Counted from the stretch's first letter, positions 8,346-17,410 are shown. The stretch: DNA of 46,122 nucleotides from Lachnospiraceae bacterium AC3007 (GCA_000621405.1 JHYK01000021.1:1-46122); one strand, 5' to 3'. Translations and numbers: made by a program. Notes: a model not told the origin generated them from the letters alone.

Positions 8346-8683
8346 TCTAAAACTGCATATTTGCCCTCCTATAGTATAATCAATAAAAACGGAAAGAACC
8401 TCGGAGATAATCCTTTGCGGGAACCGCAGAGCAAACCAGTGAGAATACTTAGACAATAAAAGCATATGGGAATATTCTCATAAATGAACTATACTGGTCT
8501 GGTCCGTATATGAGGAGCCGCGTGGAGATTGCAAGGCTTCCCAAGGATGTGCTCATTGAGATAGAGGCCATTGCATAGGCAGATTGACAAGAGGGACGAA
8601 GGGTTTGAATATCAGATTTATCGCACATAAAGCGAAAAGAAACTCATGCAGTATTTCTGCATAGCTTATTAGGAGGATACTGC
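8346..8683. other. Intergenic stretch carrying a ridA remnant and a ribosome binding site
   Basis: A 338-bp gap between the transglutaminase-like gene and the MFS/LuxR gene. Apart from the plus-strand ridA tail (8483-8578) and the AGGAGG site just before 8684, I see no gene, clear terminator or known RNA family here. Confidence 0.5.
8483..8578 (+). pseudogene. ridA: C-terminal remnant of a RidA (YjgF/YER057c) deaminase
   Basis: The open frame ending at TAG 8576 reads RSRVEIARLPKDVLIEIEAI then Ala. This is nearly the invariant C-terminus of RidA enamine/imine deaminases (ARS-VEVARLPKD--IEIEAIA). About 30 codons remain, with no start or ribosome binding site; the rest of the ~125-residue protein is absent. 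It is therefore a gene relic. Confidence 0.55.
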
Positions 8684-10156
8684 ATGACCAGACCGCTTAT
8701 CCAGAAAAAGCATATAGTTCTTACCGCGCTTTTCACCATCTACATGTCAGAATACATGCTGACTCTTATACTGATGGACAAGAGTACCTACGGTTTTGAG
8801 GCGGTCGGAGCAGCCTTGCATTATTTCAAGATGCCGGCGCTTGCTGCAGGATTTCTGCTGTTTCCTTTGAGCAGGCGTCTGGAAAACAGCATCAAAACCG
8901 GACGGATCTGCTACATTTTTTCTAATATCCTGTATATAGCAGGAATGCTGGTCATCATGGATCTTTTCTTTAAAGCTTCATTCTCTGTAAAAACGGCATC
9001 GCTTCTCATCACTCTTCTTGCATTGGGTTTTCTCGGCGGAGCGGTATATTATTATGTGGCAGTAGGCTTTATGGGGCATCCATTCCTCGGAAGACTGATG
9101 GGGATCGGTGGAGCCTGTTCTTTTCTTATCCAGATGACAGTTCAGTATCTTATCCCTGCCAACGGGACTTTCATTATCCTGTTGCTTATCGGATTCGCTT
9201 TCACGGCATATGTATCATTTGATGCAGGCAAAAAATACGAGTGGATGTTTGATGAATCGCTTGAATATGCGTCAAAAGGTGATATCAGTCTTCCGGGTAC
9301 AGGGAAGATAGTTCTCGGGGTGGCGGCAATGATGCTGTTCTATCTGATATACGCAAAGACGGATACGATACTTATTTCCATGAATTTTGCAGGAGATATG
9401 GCGATATATGGATGGCCAAGGCTCGGCGGAGCTGTTGGATATCTTCTGGCAGGCTTTCTTTCGGATCTTGGCAAGAGGAAATGGCTCATGGTCTGTGCTT
9501 TCTGTATGACCGTTCTATGCATATCCATTCCCTTTATGATAAACGAAGGCTTCACCTACGCTGCGTATTTCTTGTATTATGTATTGGTGGTATGCCGGAT
9601 AGTCTATATGAATATGTTCTTCTGGATCCTTGCACCGATGACCTCCCGTCCGGAACTCTGGGCGGGGATGAGCCGCACATTAAGCTGTGTTCTGGAAGTG
9701 ATACATCCGCTTTTTTCCGGAATATCAGTTCTTTCAACGCTTGTTTTTGAGACAGTTTTCCTTGCTGCAGCACTATTCTGTATCGCTTTTGGCGGTTATC
9801 TTCCGGGGTTTGGACCAATGGTTTCAGGGCAATCTTCCGACAGCGATACTGAGCCGGACCCGCAATCCGGAAAAACATCTTCCGTTTCTGCAGAAGATTA
9901 TCTTAAAAAATTTGCCGAAAACAGCGGGCTCACTCCCAGAGAGACGGAGTTTCTTGAGGCGCTGATAATGACAGATACCGATGTTGAGGGAATAGCCAGA
10001 TCCTTTGGGCTGACTGCGCGTACGGTACACAGACATATCAGCAATATCTACGAAAAGACCGGAACGGATTCAAGATACGCTCTGATGCGATGCTTCTACC
10101 AATCCAGGGAAGAAGCATTATCCAATGACGGGGAACAGGTTATCCAGAAAGCCTGA
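8684..10156 (+). CDS. MFS-like 12-TM membrane protein fused to a LuxR-type HTH
   Basis: 490 residues. Residues ~10-385 hold about twelve hydrophobic segments of an MFS-like transporter fold. After a polar linker (~390-415) a GerE/LuxR helix-turn-helix follows: LTPRETEFLEALIMTDTDVE, then IARSFGLTARTVHRHISNIY. Membrane-anchored LuxR proteins with transporter-like sensors are known from Actinobacteria and Clostridia, but their signals are mostly unknown. The protein would bind DNA while embedded in the membrane. AGGAGG lies 8 nt before the ATG. The adjacent secreted proteins could be targets (inference). Confidence 0.85.
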   Translation: MTRPLIQKKHIVLTALFTIYMSEYMLTLILMDKSTYGFEAVGAALHYFKMPALAAGFLLFPLSRRLENSIKTGRICYIFSNILYIAGMLVIMDLFFKASFSVKTASLLITLLALGFLGGAVYYYVAVGFMGHPFLGRLMGIGGACSFLIQMTVQYLIPANGTFIILLLIGFAFTAYVSFDAGKKYEWMFDESLEYASKGDISLPGTGKIVLGVAAMMLFYLIYAKTDTILISMNFAGDMAIYGWPRLGGAVGYLLAGFLSDLGKRKWLMVCAFCMTVLCISIPFMINEGFTYAAYFLYYVLVVCRIVYMNMFFWILAPMTSRPELWAGMSRTLSCVLEVIHPLFSGISVLSTLVFETVFLAAALFCIAFGGYLPGFGPMVSGQSSDSDTEPDPQSGKTSSVSAEDYLKKFAENSGLTPRETEFLEALIMTDTDVEGIARSFGLTARTVHRHISNIYEKTGTDSRYALMRCFYQSREEALSNDGEQVIQKA

Positions 10157-10373
10157 TTCACATCTGTTGTAATTTCGGGGAAAATCCTATCAATCACATA
10201 TTTAAATACATGCGTTATAAAACCAGCAGCCACGCATGTTTTGCGAAAATGTCACTAAGATGACGCTAGGCAGAGCACATATTGTGTGTTAGAATCCCTT
10301 CTCAATTAGAGGAGAAAGACTGTTTAGATTAAATAATTTTGTGTCAGTCTCAAGTTGATCAGAGGAGGAATTG

Positions 10374-11261
10374 TTGAAAATGTTGAAAAGCATGATAAAG
10401 CAGAGAGAAGGTTTGCTGGCGAAACTCGTGGCAGCAATATTTCTTGTCGGTGCCCTTGCCGGGTTTGTAAGCCCGGAGACCGCACTTGCCGCAGGGCATT
10501 CTCAAGAAAGCGAGTATGTTATGCCCGATGGAACAGTTGGAACAAATTATGATAGAAATTTTTTTTGTAGTCATAACGGAGTAGACGATACTAATGAAAG
10601 AATCTCTGATCTCCGTGTTGAAGGGGATTTACCTGAGGGACTTAATTTGAAAATACTACATAGAGATCCGGTAGGAGACTATTTCAAGGTTGAAGGAACA
10701 CCGGTGAAAGAGGGCGAATACAAATTTTCTTTAATTTTTCTTTCAGTGTCAGATCAATTACCGGCAGTTACAAATACTAGATGGAATTGGACCATGAAAG
10801 TAAATCCCTCTCAGGATCCTTATTCGGATGATAAGGATCATGATGACCATGATGATGACGATGATGATGACCATCATGACCCCGTGAACTGGAGTACCGA
10901 TTCGCTGACTGTCAGATATTTCGTTGACGGCCATTATGCGACGAACCTTAAGAGCGGCAAGATACAGCAGGGTAATGCTGCAAAGGCAATATTTACAGCT
11001 TCAAAGCCTGCCGGATGGACGGAGGCATTCTCCTTCAACCTCTCATTTGATGACAAGACAGACTATACGCTGAAGAATGGCATACTTACACTCTATATCC
11101 CCTCTGATTACATCAAAGCTGGGAGACAGTATGCTCTGATGGGTATGGATCAGGGAGGACAGGTACATATCTATTCTGACACGGATGCGCAACTTGGAAC
11201 TGTCACAACTGTTCCACTGAATCTTCAGGGATATGCAATGGAGCTGATATATAAAGACTGA
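10374..11261 (+). CDS. Secreted protein with Ig-like domain and Asp/His-rich linker
   Basis: About 295 residues with a signal peptide (hydrophobic LVAAIFLVGALAGFV, cleavage near TALAAG). Residues ~35-135 resemble a putative bacterial Ig (He_PIG) domain, with GDLPEGLNLKI and VEGTPVKEGEYKFSL. A run of Asp and His (about 143-165, e.g. DDDDDDDHHD) follows, then a ~130-residue C-terminal domain of beta character. The Asp/His tract could bind divalent metal (inference). Start uncertain: TTG at 10374 is 5 nt after GGAGG and ATG at 10380 is 11 nt after it. No sorting motif or anchor is visible, so it is probably released. A strong terminator follows at 11341. Confidence 0.7.
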   Translation: MKMLKSMIKQREGLLAKLVAAIFLVGALAGFVSPETALAAGHSQESEYVMPDGTVGTNYDRNFFCSHNGVDDTNERISDLRVEGDLPEGLNLKILHRDPVGDYFKVEGTPVKEGEYKFSLIFLSVSDQLPAVTNTRWNWTMKVNPSQDPYSDDKDHDDHDDDDDDDHHDPVNWSTDSLTVRYFVDGHYATNLKSGKIQQGNAAKAIFTASKPAGWTEAFSFNLSFDDKTDYTLKNGILTLYIPSDYIKAGRQYALMGMDQGGQVHIYSDTDAQLGTVTTVPLNLQGYAMELIYKD

Positions 11262-11340
11262 TTTCCTTGCGGAATGAATAAGACAAATACAGGAGGGCGG
11301 ATCGGAATCGGTTCGTTCTTCTGTTTTTCAGAACTTTTAT

Positions 11341-11388
11341 ATAAACGCCTTAGAGGTCAATTTAGGCCTTCTAAGGCGTTTATTTTTT
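11341..11388 (+). terminator. Rho-independent terminator
   Basis: ATAAACGCCTTAGA (11341-11354) pairs perfectly with TCTAAGGCGTTTAT (11370-11383), a 14-bp stem with a 15-nt loop, followed by TTTTT. It ends the Asp/His-rich protein gene and may also work for the minus strand (A-tract on the other side). Confidence 0.85.
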
Positions 11389-11619
11389 AGATTATCCCGA
11401 AGTGCTCGAAAGCTGTCCGTATGAGCTCGTACTTCTCATCACTCAATACTGGCTGAGCGTACTTCCCACTTGCAGCTATACCCTTATATTCGTTCTGGCA
11501 CAGCCCCAGTCGTTGCTTTGCCTGGGATACGTTCAGATTACTCACGCAGATTCCGTATTTTTCTTTAATCCATGCCCGTACGTCTGTATAAGTTGCCCTC
11601 TTAGACTGGATATTAGGCT
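11387..11619 (-). pseudogene. Remnant of a C-terminal domain like that of clostridial 23S rRNA methyltransferases
   Basis: The minus-strand frame ending at TAA (11387) encodes about 75 residues with no start codon. It includes ATYTDVRAWIKEKYGICVSN, then VSQAKQRLGL and a final FEHFGII. This matches the pattern of a small C-terminal domain (ATY--IK-YV-EK-G-KVS-LYIAQVKRK-G ... HFGMI) often fused to clostridial RumA/RlmD-type uracil methyltransferases and some other proteins. The catalytic part is missing and the frame begins right after a stop. Recognition is from memory of the pattern. Confidence 0.5.
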
Positions 11620-11716
11620 AAGATTCGAAATCATCAATGCGTAAAGTAATACTGAAAACATTACGAAACACCGCAAAATCAATACTTTGACTGGGGTTCG
11701 TATACCTTCCGTTTAG

Positions 11717-12148
11717 TGGAGTAGGCGGGAGTCGAACCCGCGTCCAAAAATCTATTCCCCGTCCTTCTACTATCATAGTTCACCTTTTGAGATTCCCTCC
11801 CTCAGACAACGATGAACGATTTTCTGAGTTCGGTAGCTTCATGATACGTACACATGCTCAAAGCTTTGCATATGCCGTTTCCTGTCTGTTTGACGCCAGT
11901 GCCCCTGCGGACAGGTACTCAGGACTGACGGCTGCTGCGCTTAGGCAGCTGCTAACGCGTAACTATCGTCTGCGTTTATTTTGTTTGTGAGATTTATCGC
12001 GATCTCCTTCGGATAGCTTCTCCGGCTGCAAGATCCCTGTCGAGACCATTACTACCCCGATCACATCTATATACTACATCGGAGAGATGATTAAATCAAT
12101 AAACCTCGAGTTCAGTCTCCCGGGGTCGGATCACCATAATAATCCCCC
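11717..12148 (-). ncRNA. ssrA: Transfer-messenger RNA (tmRNA)
   Basis: The minus strand starts near GGGGGATTATTATGG, has GATCCGACCCCGGGAGACTG like the conserved tmRNA 5' domain, and ends with a tRNA T-arm GCGGGTTCGACTCCCGC followed by CTACTCCA. Between lies the tag frame AAC GCA GAC GAT AGT TAC GCG TTA GCA GCT GCC TAA, giving a tag ending NADDSYALAA, then pseudoknot-rich sequence. The tag marks products of stalled ribosomes for proteolysis. CCA is not encoded. Pairing of the acceptor arms is imperfect with the ends I chose, so boundaries are approximate. It lies 9 nt downstream of the AEC transporter gene on the same strand. Confidence 0.85.
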
Positions 12149-12156
12149 TAGTGGAA

Positions 12157-13068
12157 CTACCTTGTCATTACAGTAAGGATTATAAAGCAGACAATGGTCG
12201 CAAGCGTCGTGACCGAAAGGGATGATGACACAAAATTCCTCTGCTTCTCGTCGTCCGCGAAAACAGGCAGGACATACGGAGGAGGCAATATGAACATGAT
12301 GTTAAGCGCAGGATCAAGGATGTCTCCCATCCCTATGGCATGTACCACAGCTCCCACGCCGACACGCAGAAGAGCCATGATGACTATCCTGGACACAAGC
12401 ACCCTTATCACGCTCTTCCATGGGATATCGGAAAGTACGAGATCATATCCTATGGTGATGAGGATAACGGCTCCTGTCGGAGCGCTCACGAAATCAGTAC
12501 AGGCATCTATGAGACTGCTGACACCTATCCCCTCAAGCGCTCTGTAGATACCGGTGGCTCCCAGTATCACGCCGCAGATTATAGCGATGACTGTAGGTGA
12601 AGTAAGCATCTCCCTGACAAGCACCGATGCCTTCGGCTTATCATCGCTGTCTGCCCCGAGAAGTATCTTATACAGTGTAAATACAAAAAGAACCTGCCCC
12701 AGGTCTATATAGGCAAAGGCCGAGATGTTCTCTGATCCGTACAGCAGCATGAAAAGCGAATAGCCGAGCATCCCCGCCTCAAAGCCTGTGGTAAGGAACG
12801 GTATGAATCTCGATCCCCCGGCAGCGAGCTTACCGAGAAGCAGCGCAGCAACGCAGGAAACGAACATCACGGCGGTCATTATGATATTGTTGACGGAATA
12901 ATCCATCGTCGCGAAAGCATTCAGCATCACGGCAGGAAGCGTGATGTTCACGACGATGCTCTTTAAGGCATTGATGCCCTCTCTTGACAGGAGCTTGCTT
13001 CTTCTTGCGATCACACCGATGCAAAGCATCAATATTACAGGTATGATGGTATTGAGTATCTGTATCAT
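12157..13068 (-). CDS. AEC-family (auxin efflux carrier/malate permease-like) transporter
   Basis: 303 residues and about ten hydrophobic segments, the size and pattern of the AEC family. It opens IIPVILMLCIGVIARRSKLL, with NITLPAVML in the next helix, typical of these proteins. They export or import organic anions across the cytoplasmic membrane. The gene begins 1 nt after the stop of the large c-di-GMP phosphodiesterase gene and has only a modest AAGGA site, suggesting translational coupling. It ends just before the tmRNA. Substrate unknown. Confidence 0.85.
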   Translation of the reverse strand: MIQILNTIIPVILMLCIGVIARRSKLLSREGINALKSIVVNITLPAVMLNAFATMDYSVNNIIMTAVMFVSCVAALLLGKLAAGGSRFIPFLTTGFEAGMLGYSLFMLLYGSENISAFAYIDLGQVLFVFTLYKILLGADSDDKPKASVLVREMLTSPTVIAIICGVILGATGIYRALEGIGVSSLIDACTDFVSAPTGAVILITIGYDLVLSDIPWKSVIRVLVSRIVIMALLRVGVGAVVHAIGMGDILDPALNIMFILPPPYVLPVFADDEKQRNFVSSSLSVTTLATIVCFIILTVMTR

Positions 13069-13069
13069 G

Positions 13070-16000
13070 TCACATGACGTCCTTCAGAGCCAGCTCATAT
13101 ATTGCTTCATCATAGGTTGACTCTTCCGACCTTATCTTTGCAGAGAGTTTGATGCGCATGGTCACCCTGTTGCCCTCCACTTCGATGATGGCAGACAGGG
13201 CCTTCTTTATCTTCTCTGCAAGGCTTATGAATCCGTCCCTGTCTTTGATCCCGCACATCACCACGAATACGGCTTCCTTGGTCCTTGCTACCGCAGCGCC
13301 TCTGCCCGCTGTCTTCACTATGGTATCTGCCATACAGTGCAGGACCTTATCCGCAAATTCCTGTCCGTAGGTCTCGACTATCCTCCAGTGCGTTGTATTA
13401 TTCAGAACGATCAGCCCGTAATCGGTACCGCTTTCATTATACATGTCTGCACGGTCTATCATCTCATCCACAAATGCCCGTGAATTCATGACTCCGGTGA
13501 CACTGTCGATCCTGGAGGCGGCATTTCTCGCATCTATCTTGGCAAGCTTGTCCTCCACGTCATCAAAGTATCCCGCAAGGCCCACGATCTTCTCCCCCTG
13601 ATACAGCGGGATCATGCTGTACAGAGTATCCCTTACCTTTCCTCTGGCTATGATCTTGCCCGGGACATCTATGAACCTTGTCCCTTTGGTAAGGATCTCG
13701 TATTCCATGTCTATCGGTTTTGTATCGCCATGGTTCCACCCTACTTCCTCGGCAGTCCTGCCCTTTATCTCATCAAATGAACTGACCCCGTGATAATCAA
13801 GGAAAGACTGGCTCGCTCCGCAGAATCTTCTCTCTCTGTCCTTCCAGAAGAATCTGACGTCAGAGTTCCACAAGAAGGTACGCAGGAGATTGGACAGTGC
13901 GCCGTCCGTATCGGCCGTATCGTCAGATGATAATCTGTCGGAATATACTGCAGCACAGGATTTCATGCAGAACATGTACTCGTCTCCGTTACTGCCGGGG
14001 ATGCGCATCAGATATATTTCCTTCCACTGATAGTCCCCGTTCTCCTGCTTAAAGCGGAACATCTCTTCCACATAGCCCCTTCCGCTCTTCTCCACTCTCT
14101 CGGCGATATCATCAATATTGAAAAATGCCTTGTATTTCTCAAGATCCAAGGGATAGATATGCTCTCCCTCAACACGGAGCATGGCCTCCCTGAGCGGCAC
14201 GACCGGCTCATCTCCGAAATCAACATAATGATACCCACCAAGCAGGGGCTTTAATGTATCCTCTTTGATATTCCCGATCAGCACGCTGTCAAACAGGAGG
14301 TTCAGTTCTCTCAGTCTCACATCAAGGTTCGTCTTCGCGGACATATCCTTATCATGGGTTATATTGAAGATGGAACCCTGAATGATATAATGGCTCCCGT
14401 TCTTCACCAGGGTCTGTCCGGTGAATCTGTAATAATTGTTCTTTGCTGTAAAGAAAAAAGTCTGCGGTTTCTTTGATCTCTCGATCTGATCCACAAATTT
14501 GCGGAACTGATTGAACAGCGGAGTTCCGGAATTGTAGACATAGTTGTCTATCTCCTCAAGGCTCATTTCCTTATCAAATATCTGCTCTCTGTAACTTCTG
14601 TTCATAAAAAGAGTGCGGAAACTCTTGCCGTCAACCTCTATGATCTCCAGCGGCTCATCTGTGACCCTGACATGCATGCTGGCGGTCTCAAAGAAATGCC
14701 TCCACTTCCTCGTCTCCGTACTGATGGCCTTGTCTTCAAGATGCACAAACACATCCTCTATCGGCTCGGGACGCCCGTAATAATATCCCTGTATCATCTC
14801 GCAGCCGGTATCCTTCAGGAATTCAAGCTGCTCCTTCGTCTCGACTCCCTCGGCCACAGTATGCATGCCTATCTCTTTGGCCATGCTGATCGTGGAACTC
14901 ACTATACTCTTTGATTTGTCCGTGAAGGGATAAAGGAATCGCATATCAAGCTTCAGGGTATCAAACTGAAAATCCTTGAGGACAGTGAGTGAAGAATAAC
15001 CGCTTCCGAAGTCATCCATCCACACCTCGTATCCGGCCTTCCTGAAATCCTCGATGATACTGTGCATGAGTTCCTCATCGGAAGAGATCATACTCTCGGT
15101 GATCTCTATATGAATATATTCTCTGGGTATGTCATATTTCTCGACAGCCGACTCAACGACAGACAGCATGTCGCACATAATAAAATCAAGTCTTGAAAAG
15201 TTTACAGACACCGGCACTATGTGAATCTTATGGTCCACCCGCTCGCGAATGGTGCGGCACACCTGATCCACCACATAACAGTCGAGCTTGTGAATGCATC
15301 TCTCTCTTTCAAGAGTCGAGATGAACTGGTCCGGCGGAAGGAATCCGATCTTGGGATCGATCCATCTTACCAGAGATTCCAGGCCGCAGAGTCCTTCTGT
15401 CAGTGAACGGATAACGGGCTGGAAATAGATCTTTATCCACCCTCTCTCGATAGCTTCATCGATATGCGCAGTCACATACTCAGCAGTCTTGATATTCTTT
15501 TCGAGTTCGGCATTGTACTCGATGATATCTGTCTTGACATCGGACTTGATATAATCGCAGGCGACTTTTGCCTGGGAAAGCGCTGATTCAACATCTATCT
15601 CATATGTGGGCGGAAGCTTATATATACCGAACTTTCCGATCACATTGTTATGATTTCCGTACTTTTCACTGAAAAGCCTGTCAGCTTCTTCGGTCCTCTC
15701 CATCACACCATCGTAAGCGGTAAATACGGCAAAGTGGTCGTCAGCCACGCGGGATATGACACCATCCTTATATATATTTATAAGGATATTGGCCATGGTC
15801 TTAAGACACAGGTCTCCCTCGGTAACTCCTCTGTCTATATTGATGAACTTGAAATTAACGAGATTAACATATACGATGGCGTATTCTTTGGTTGCATCCG
15901 CACGGTCGGAGTATGATGTGCTTTCAAGATGTTTCTTGAACTTCTGTCTGGTATAGAGAGCCGTTACGGCATCATAATCAGTGCTTGTATTCTCATATTT

Positions 16001-16381
16001 GTGCGGATATATGGTTGCGAAAACAAGAACACCTTCTTCGGGATCCTGATAGAGTGTCCAGTGATTGACTACTCTGATAAGCTTTCCGCTTTTTTTCCTG
16101 GTATTGTAAAAGGCATAGCCTGTACTGTTATGCAGGCTCTGAGTCTCAATGTGAAAATCCTTGTGAAGAACTTCGATCTGAGCTTCATCGACCATACCAT
16201 CAAAAATCCCCCCGGTATAATCCATGAAATCATCATAGTCGGAACAGCCGGCCAGATTGATCAGATAATCATTCGCATAGAGGATCCGATAATCATCTGC
16301 ACGGGTAACACATACTGCTACCGCCATGTCATTCACAAAGGCTGATGCAACCTTCAGATCATCAAGCCGATTGTCTTTCAC
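13070..16381 (-). CDS. Cytoplasmic PAS / degenerate GGDEF / EAL c-di-GMP phosphodiesterase with C-terminal PAS and GGDEF-like domains
   Basis: 1103 residues, no membrane segment. Order: PAS-like (1-130); degenerate GGDEF (~140-300, active-site loop VADDHF); EAL (~310-560) with ESLVRW, NFSRLDF, EITES, DDFGSGYSS, LKLD and EGVETKEQ; two PAS-like regions (~580-890); and a final GGDEF-like domain (~935-1095) whose signature is lost (ARTKEAVF). The EAL residues needed for c-di-GMP hydrolysis are essentially all present (Ser replaces the Ala of EAL), so phosphodiesterase activity is likely. The two GGDEF domains are probably sensory or allosteric. Start is GTG at 16381 after GGGGGGAT. It is coupled to the AEC transporter gene downstream. 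Confidence 0.85.
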   Translation of the reverse strand: MKDNRLDDLKVASAFVNDMAVAVCVTRADDYRILYANDYLINLAGCSDYDDFMDYTGGIFDGMVDEAQIEVLHKDFHIETQSLHNSTGYAFYNTRKKSGKLIRVVNHWTLYQDPEEGVLVFATIYPHKYENTSTDYDAVTALYTRQKFKKHLESTSYSDRADATKEYAIVYVNLVNFKFINIDRGVTEGDLCLKTMANILINIYKDGVISRVADDHFAVFTAYDGVMERTEEADRLFSEKYGNHNNVIGKFGIYKLPPTYEIDVESALSQAKVACDYIKSDVKTDIIEYNAELEKNIKTAEYVTAHIDEAIERGWIKIYFQPVIRSLTEGLCGLESLVRWIDPKIGFLPPDQFISTLERERCIHKLDCYVVDQVCRTIRERVDHKIHIVPVSVNFSRLDFIMCDMLSVVESAVEKYDIPREYIHIEITESMISSDEELMHSIIEDFRKAGYEVWMDDFGSGYSSLTVLKDFQFDTLKLDMRFLYPFTDKSKSIVSSTISMAKEIGMHTVAEGVETKEQLEFLKDTGCEMIQGYYYGRPEPIEDVFVHLEDKAISTETRKWRHFFETASMHVRVTDEPLEIIEVDGKSFRTLFMNRSYREQIFDKEMSLEEIDNYVYNSGTPLFNQFRKFVDQIERSKKPQTFFFTAKNNYYRFTGQTLVKNGSHYIIQGSIFNITHDKDMSAKTNLDVRLRELNLLFDSVLIGNIKEDTLKPLLGGYHYVDFGDEPVVPLREAMLRVEGEHIYPLDLEKYKAFFNIDDIAERVEKSGRGYVEEMFRFKQENGDYQWKEIYLMRIPGSNGDEYMFCMKSCAAVYSDRLSSDDTADTDGALSNLLRTFLWNSDVRFFWKDRERRFCGASQSFLDYHGVSSFDEIKGRTAEEVGWNHGDTKPIDMEYEILTKGTRFIDVPGKIIARGKVRDTLYSMIPLYQGEKIVGLAGYFDDVEDKLAKIDARNAASRIDSVTGVMNSRAFVDEMIDRADMYNESGTDYGLIVLNNTTHWRIVETYGQEFADKVLHCMADTIVKTAGRGAAVARTKEAVFVVMCGIKDRDGFISLAEKIKKALSAIIEVEGNRVTMRIKLSAKIRSEESTYDEAIYELALKDVM

Positions 16382-16466
16382 ATCATCCCCCCAATAATAC
16401 AGACACCAATACTATTGTATTGTATCACTTTTTGTACATAACGTCACCTTAAAAACAAAAAAGTAC

Positions 16467-16495
16467 TTGACAACGTACCGGAGGGGAATTATAAT
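16467..16495 (+). promoter_or_regulatory. Consensus sigma-A promoter of the met importer operon
   Basis: TTGACA (16467-16472), a 17-nt spacer and TATAAT (16490-16495) form an ideal housekeeping promoter. The leader to the ATG at 16562 is about 60 nt and contains a small hairpin (CCTATC/GATAGG). It is too short for a SAM or T-box riboswitch, so any methionine control would need a repressor. Confidence 0.8.
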
Positions 16496-16561
16496 CCCGT
16501 ATATTAAAAGAGCAATTCCTATCTTATCGATAGGGTTTGTATGAATAAGGAGGACAAGATC

Positions 16562-17386
16562 ATGAAAAAGTTTATCGCATTACTGGTCACAGGTGTACTT
16601 GCAGCATCGGTGATCACCGGATGCGGAGCAGGAGCTTCCGGATCGGGCGATGATAAAACCATCACTGTGGCAGCAAGTGCAACACCCCACGCCGAGATCC
16701 TTGAGCAGGCAAAGCCCATCCTTGCCGAGCAGGGATATGAACTCAAGGTCACAATTTTCGATGACTATGTACAGCCCAATAATGTAGTAGAGAGTGAGGA
16801 GTTTGATGCCAACTATTTCCAGCACATCCCCTACCTCAATGAGTTCAACTCAGAACAGGGCACTCATCTCGTGAATGCCGGCGGTATCCACTACGAGCCC
16901 TTCGGCATCTACCCGGGCACAAAGTCTGATCTTTCACAGCTTGCTGACGGCGATGAGATCGCAGTACCCAACGATACCACAAACGAGGCTCGCGCACTCC
17001 TGCTCCTTGAGGCAAACGGAGTACTTACGCTTAAGTCAGGCGCAGGCCTTACAGCTACAGTCAATGATGTAGAGTCCTACAGCAAGGACATCAAGATCGT
17101 CGAACTCGCTGCAGAGAGCGTTAAGGATGCGATCCCTGATGCAGCATTCGTCGTCCTTAACGGTAACTACGCACTCGAGGCAGGACTCTCTGTCGGCAAG
17201 GATTCTCTTGCATACGAGGCACAGGATTCCGAAGCTGCGGCAACCTATGTGAATGTCATCGCAGTCAAGGACGGCCACGAGAATGACCCCAAGATCAAGG
17301 CTCTGGTCGACACATTAAAGTCTGATGCCATCGTGAACTACATCAACGATACCTACGACGGAGCAGTCGTTCCTTATAAGAACTGA
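16562..17386 (+). CDS. metQ: D/L-methionine-binding lipoprotein MetQ (NlpA family)
   Basis: 274 residues. Lipoprotein signal (MKKFIALLVTGVLAASVITG then Cys of the lipobox), then NlpA/MetQ motifs: ITVAASATPHAEILE, YELKVTIFDDYVQPN, DANYFQHIPYLNEF, and IAVPNDTTNEARALLLLEAN. It captures methionine outside the membrane for the MetN/MetI importer encoded downstream. The ATG at 16562 has AAGGAGG 8 nt upstream; the in-frame ATG at 16541 lies before that site. A stem-loop terminator at 17411 follows, which would give more binding protein than importer. Confidence 0.92.
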   Translation: MKKFIALLVTGVLAASVITGCGAGASGSGDDKTITVAASATPHAEILEQAKPILAEQGYELKVTIFDDYVQPNNVVESEEFDANYFQHIPYLNEFNSEQGTHLVNAGGIHYEPFGIYPGTKSDLSQLADGDEIAVPNDTTNEARALLLLEANGVLTLKSGAGLTATVNDVESYSKDIKIVELAAESVKDAIPDAAFVVLNGNYALEAGLSVGKDSLAYEAQDSEAAATYVNVIAVKDGHENDPKIKALVDTLKSDAIVNYINDTYDGAVVPYKN

Positions 17387-17410
17387 TCCGGCAACGTACA
17401 GATGCATCTA

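Noticed and set aside
8390-8450. Possible riboswitch before the MFS/LuxR gene
   Set aside because: Some self-complementarity (TTTGCGG/CCGCAGAGCAAA) but no match to a known class that I can recognise.
16382-16561. SAM or T-box riboswitch before metQ
   Set aside because: Only about 60 nt lie between the -10 box and the start codon, and no T-box or SAM-I core motifs are seen.
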